Shown one piece after another: positions 62,516 to 64,000 of a stretch of 64,000 bases of DNA. This stretch comes from UTCFX2 sp963827155. GTDB taxonomy: Bacteria > Chloroflexota > Anaerolineae > Anaerolineales > UBA4823. Numbering within the stretch: the first letter of the stretch is position 1; every line of letters begins with the position of its first letter. Below the pieces are notes generated by a model. That model was not told the origin of the DNA. It made no database searches and saw nothing but the letters and a program-made list of their open reading frames with translations. The position numbers and the translations under genes are program-made. The stretch spans positions 372,001-436,000 of the forward strand of contig CAWGZV010000002.1 of NCBI GenBank assembly GCA_963827155.1, in the 5' to 3' direction.

Positions 62516-63838
62516 CTAATCGTGGACGCTTACCAGCGTTCCGACAGAGGCAAATTCATACAGCCAGGCGGCGTCGTGAGGGCTTAGATTAACACACCCG
62601 TGGCTCATCGGCGTACCGAAGCTGGTGTGCCAGTATGTTCCGTGCAGTCCATATCCTTTGTAGAAGTACATGACATAGGGTACATCCGGGAGGTAATAGT
62701 CTTCACCAGTCATATTTGCGGTGCGGTATTTGACGTAAATCTTATAAACACCTTTTACGGTGACGGTAGGCCAACGACCTGTTGAAACAAGGAAAGTGTG
62801 CATAATCGTATCGCCCTGCATGGCGTAGGTCGTTTGAGTGGAAAGATCAACGGCGATCCAGCGGTCATTCAAGGTTAAGCCGTACGGGCGGAAACCCGGC
62901 CCGGCAGCAGGAGCAGATCCACCAACGGCAGCTTTCTTCTTTTGCTTCCGGGCTGGCGGAGGGACTGCGGTTGAGGTTGGAGCTATTGTGGCTGACGGAT
63001 CTGGTGAGGAGATGGCAGGGACTTCGGTCGGTACTGCCGATTTTGTTGGAAAAGGTGTTTCCGTTGGAAGGGCGGTGGGGATTTCAGTGGGCAAAACGGT
63101 CGGACTGGGGACTAGGGTGGGCGTTTCGGTCGGGGGTGGAACTGGGGTTTCGGTCTGATCCAAGGTCTCGATGGCGACGGGGGATTCGATTGAAGGATTC
63201 AAAGCGACTGCAGTTGAGACGGGTGTTGATGTCGGAATCGGTTCCAAGATGGGGGGCGGAATGAGATTGGATCTTGAGTTTTGGACGAGAAGGACAGGAA
63301 TCGCTCCCGCATTTTCCGGAACAAGCAGGCTAAACTGGAATCGGTCGGCGATCGGATTGTAATTTAATGGGGAATTAGAAAAGGTGGAGGCGAGCTGAGG
63401 ATAATATGGAGATGCGGCGATCCCCATGGCGATGAAAGAAAGGAAAAGGTAGATGAAGGCAGCCAGGACCAAAAAGGAACTCTTCGGCGGCTGCTTGCTT
63501 GGCTTCTTTTCGGTTTGGGCAGCCGTGCTTTTTGGCGGCGGGGTTTCTTGAGCCTGCAGCCGCTCAACCGCCCACTCCATCCCTTTGAGCGCTCGCGGAC
63601 TAGAGGGATTTATTTGAAGAGCTTGATTCAGATAAGCAATGCTGGCATGCGGACCTGCGACAGCCGCCAAGATAAGCCAGGGATCTTCCTCCTCAGGGTT
63701 GAGGGCTGCCGATTGCGCTGCGAACCGGCGTGCAGACCGTTTATCGCCCTGTTTGAGGCTTTCTCGGGCTTTTTGCAGCGCCTTTAGAGAGAGGGCGGAT
63801 CGCTCTGATTGGGAAAGCGACTCGGATGAACGGTTCAT
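62516..63838 (-). CDS. Membrane-anchored L,D-transpeptidase (YkuD) with TPR-like N-terminus
   Basis: 440 residues. An N-terminal TPR-like region (LKQGDKRSARRFAAQSAALN, AYLNQALQINPSSPRALKGM) lies on the cytoplasmic side. One membrane helix follows (FLVLAAFIYLFLSFIAMGIA), then a Thr/Pro-rich linker and the YkuD catalytic domain: YGLTLNDRWIAVDLSTQTTY, YGLHGTYWHTSFGTPMSHGC with the catalytic His and Cys (about residue 415), then VNLSPHDAAWLYEF. It forms 3-3 peptidoglycan links or attaches proteins to the wall. Its ATG overlaps the preceding partial gene's stop. Confidence 0.92.
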   Translation of the reverse strand: MNRSSESLSQSERSALSLKALQKARESLKQGDKRSARRFAAQSAALNPEEEDPWLILAAVAGPHASIAYLNQALQINPSSPRALKGMEWAVERLQAQETPPPKSTAAQTEKKPSKQPPKSSFLVLAAFIYLFLSFIAMGIAASPYYPQLASTFSNSPLNYNPIADRFQFSLLVPENAGAIPVLLVQNSRSNLIPPPILEPIPTSTPVSTAVALNPSIESPVAIETLDQTETPVPPPTETPTLVPSPTVLPTEIPTALPTETPFPTKSAVPTEVPAISSPDPSATIAPTSTAVPPPARKQKKKAAVGGSAPAAGPGFRPYGLTLNDRWIAVDLSTQTTYAMQGDTIMHTFLVSTGRWPTVTVKGVYKIYVKYRTANMTGEDYYLPDVPYVMYFYKGYGLHGTYWHTSFGTPMSHGCVNLSPHDAAWLYEFASVGTLVSVHD

Positions 63839-63999
63839 GGAGCAGGAGCAGCAGTTGGCGATAGAGGGGTTGCTGCTGCACCCGAGGCTGGTGGGGTGGG
63901 GTTCACGCTTTCATTTCGCATATAACAAAGTATGCCAGCGCTGACACCTTGAGCGACCCGATCTGGCTGTTGGGTCAAGATCGTGCGATCTAAATTCAT
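63835..63999 (-). CDS. Unidentified gene, C-terminal end at the window edge
   Basis: The minus strand is open from the window edge to a TGA overlapping the L,D-transpeptidase start (ATGA). It reads DRTILTQQPDRVAQGVSAGI, LCYMRNESVNPTPPASGAAA, ending in a Pro/Ala-rich tail. An ATG at 63999 could be a start, but more likely the gene extends beyond the window. The tight overlap supports a real upstream gene in the operon; the function cannot be told. Confidence 0.45.
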   Translation of the reverse strand: MNLDRTILTQQPDRVAQGVSAGILCYMRNESVNPTPPASGAAATPLSPTAAPAP

Positions 64000-64000
64000 G

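Overview
The window looks like a chromosomal segment of an anaerobic member of the Chloroflexota, probably Anaerolineae-like. This is inferred from gene content and style, since there is no rRNA and I could run no search: a CAP/LysM protein and an L,D-transpeptidase with Thr/Pro-rich linkers, lipoproteins with Pro/Ala/Glu/Thr linkers, tungsten-type aldehyde:ferredoxin oxidoreductase, a non-pyrrolysine MttB homologue, a LarA homologue, a DUF4432 protein and an ECF sigma/RskA pair.

Layout. 1-12.2 kb holds unlinked housekeeping, envelope and hypothetical genes: methyltransferase, Mut7-C RNase, GT39 transferase, CAP-LysM, an AlkD-like/C_GCAxxG_C_C fusion, META lipoprotein, GH43-like propeller, GNAT, and a methyltransferase with a dienelactone hydrolase tail. 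12.5-41.5 kb is one 29-kb block, all on the minus strand: a UroD-family gene, then two tandem copies of an IclR / solute-binding protein / DppB-C-D-F cassette. The promoter-distal copy continues into two zinc alcohol dehydrogenases, an ATC-hydrolase-like protein, UroD-like and MttB-like proteins, AOR, DUF917, ferredoxin, a ThiS/MoaD-like protein, an Fe-S flavoprotein, a class V aminotransferase, an SDR, KDPG aldolase and KDG kinase. I read this as an inducible import and catabolism locus for an unidentified, possibly methylated or amino-bearing, small acid. It is the strongest candidate for an undescribed system here. 41.7-45.9 kb has an SDR and a sigma / anti-sigma / ComB-like / luciferase-like operon ended by a clear terminator. 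46.7-49.7 kb has a small LuxR regulator divergent from recJ, with a near-perfect promoter carrying a palindromic operator. 49.7-57.5 kb has GDP-mannose synthesis (manC, manB, remnant of an epimerase) and a fucose/lactate-type group (fucI, kinase remnant, DUF4432, larA). 57.5-64 kb has a SulP transporter with a cyclic-nucleotide-binding-like domain, a sugar-nucleotide epimerase, DegV, a hypothetical protein and an L,D-transpeptidase.

Two kinds of gene damage are present. At least eleven otherwise conserved genes are broken by single-base frame changes, with good homology continuing in the next frame. That density (about one per 5-6 kb) is more typical of uncorrected sequencing or assembly indels than of biology, so those genes are annotated across the break. 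Separately, there are true remnants with large losses (epimerase at 49.7 kb, FGGY kinase at 54.95 kb). All functional names rest on reading motifs by eye.
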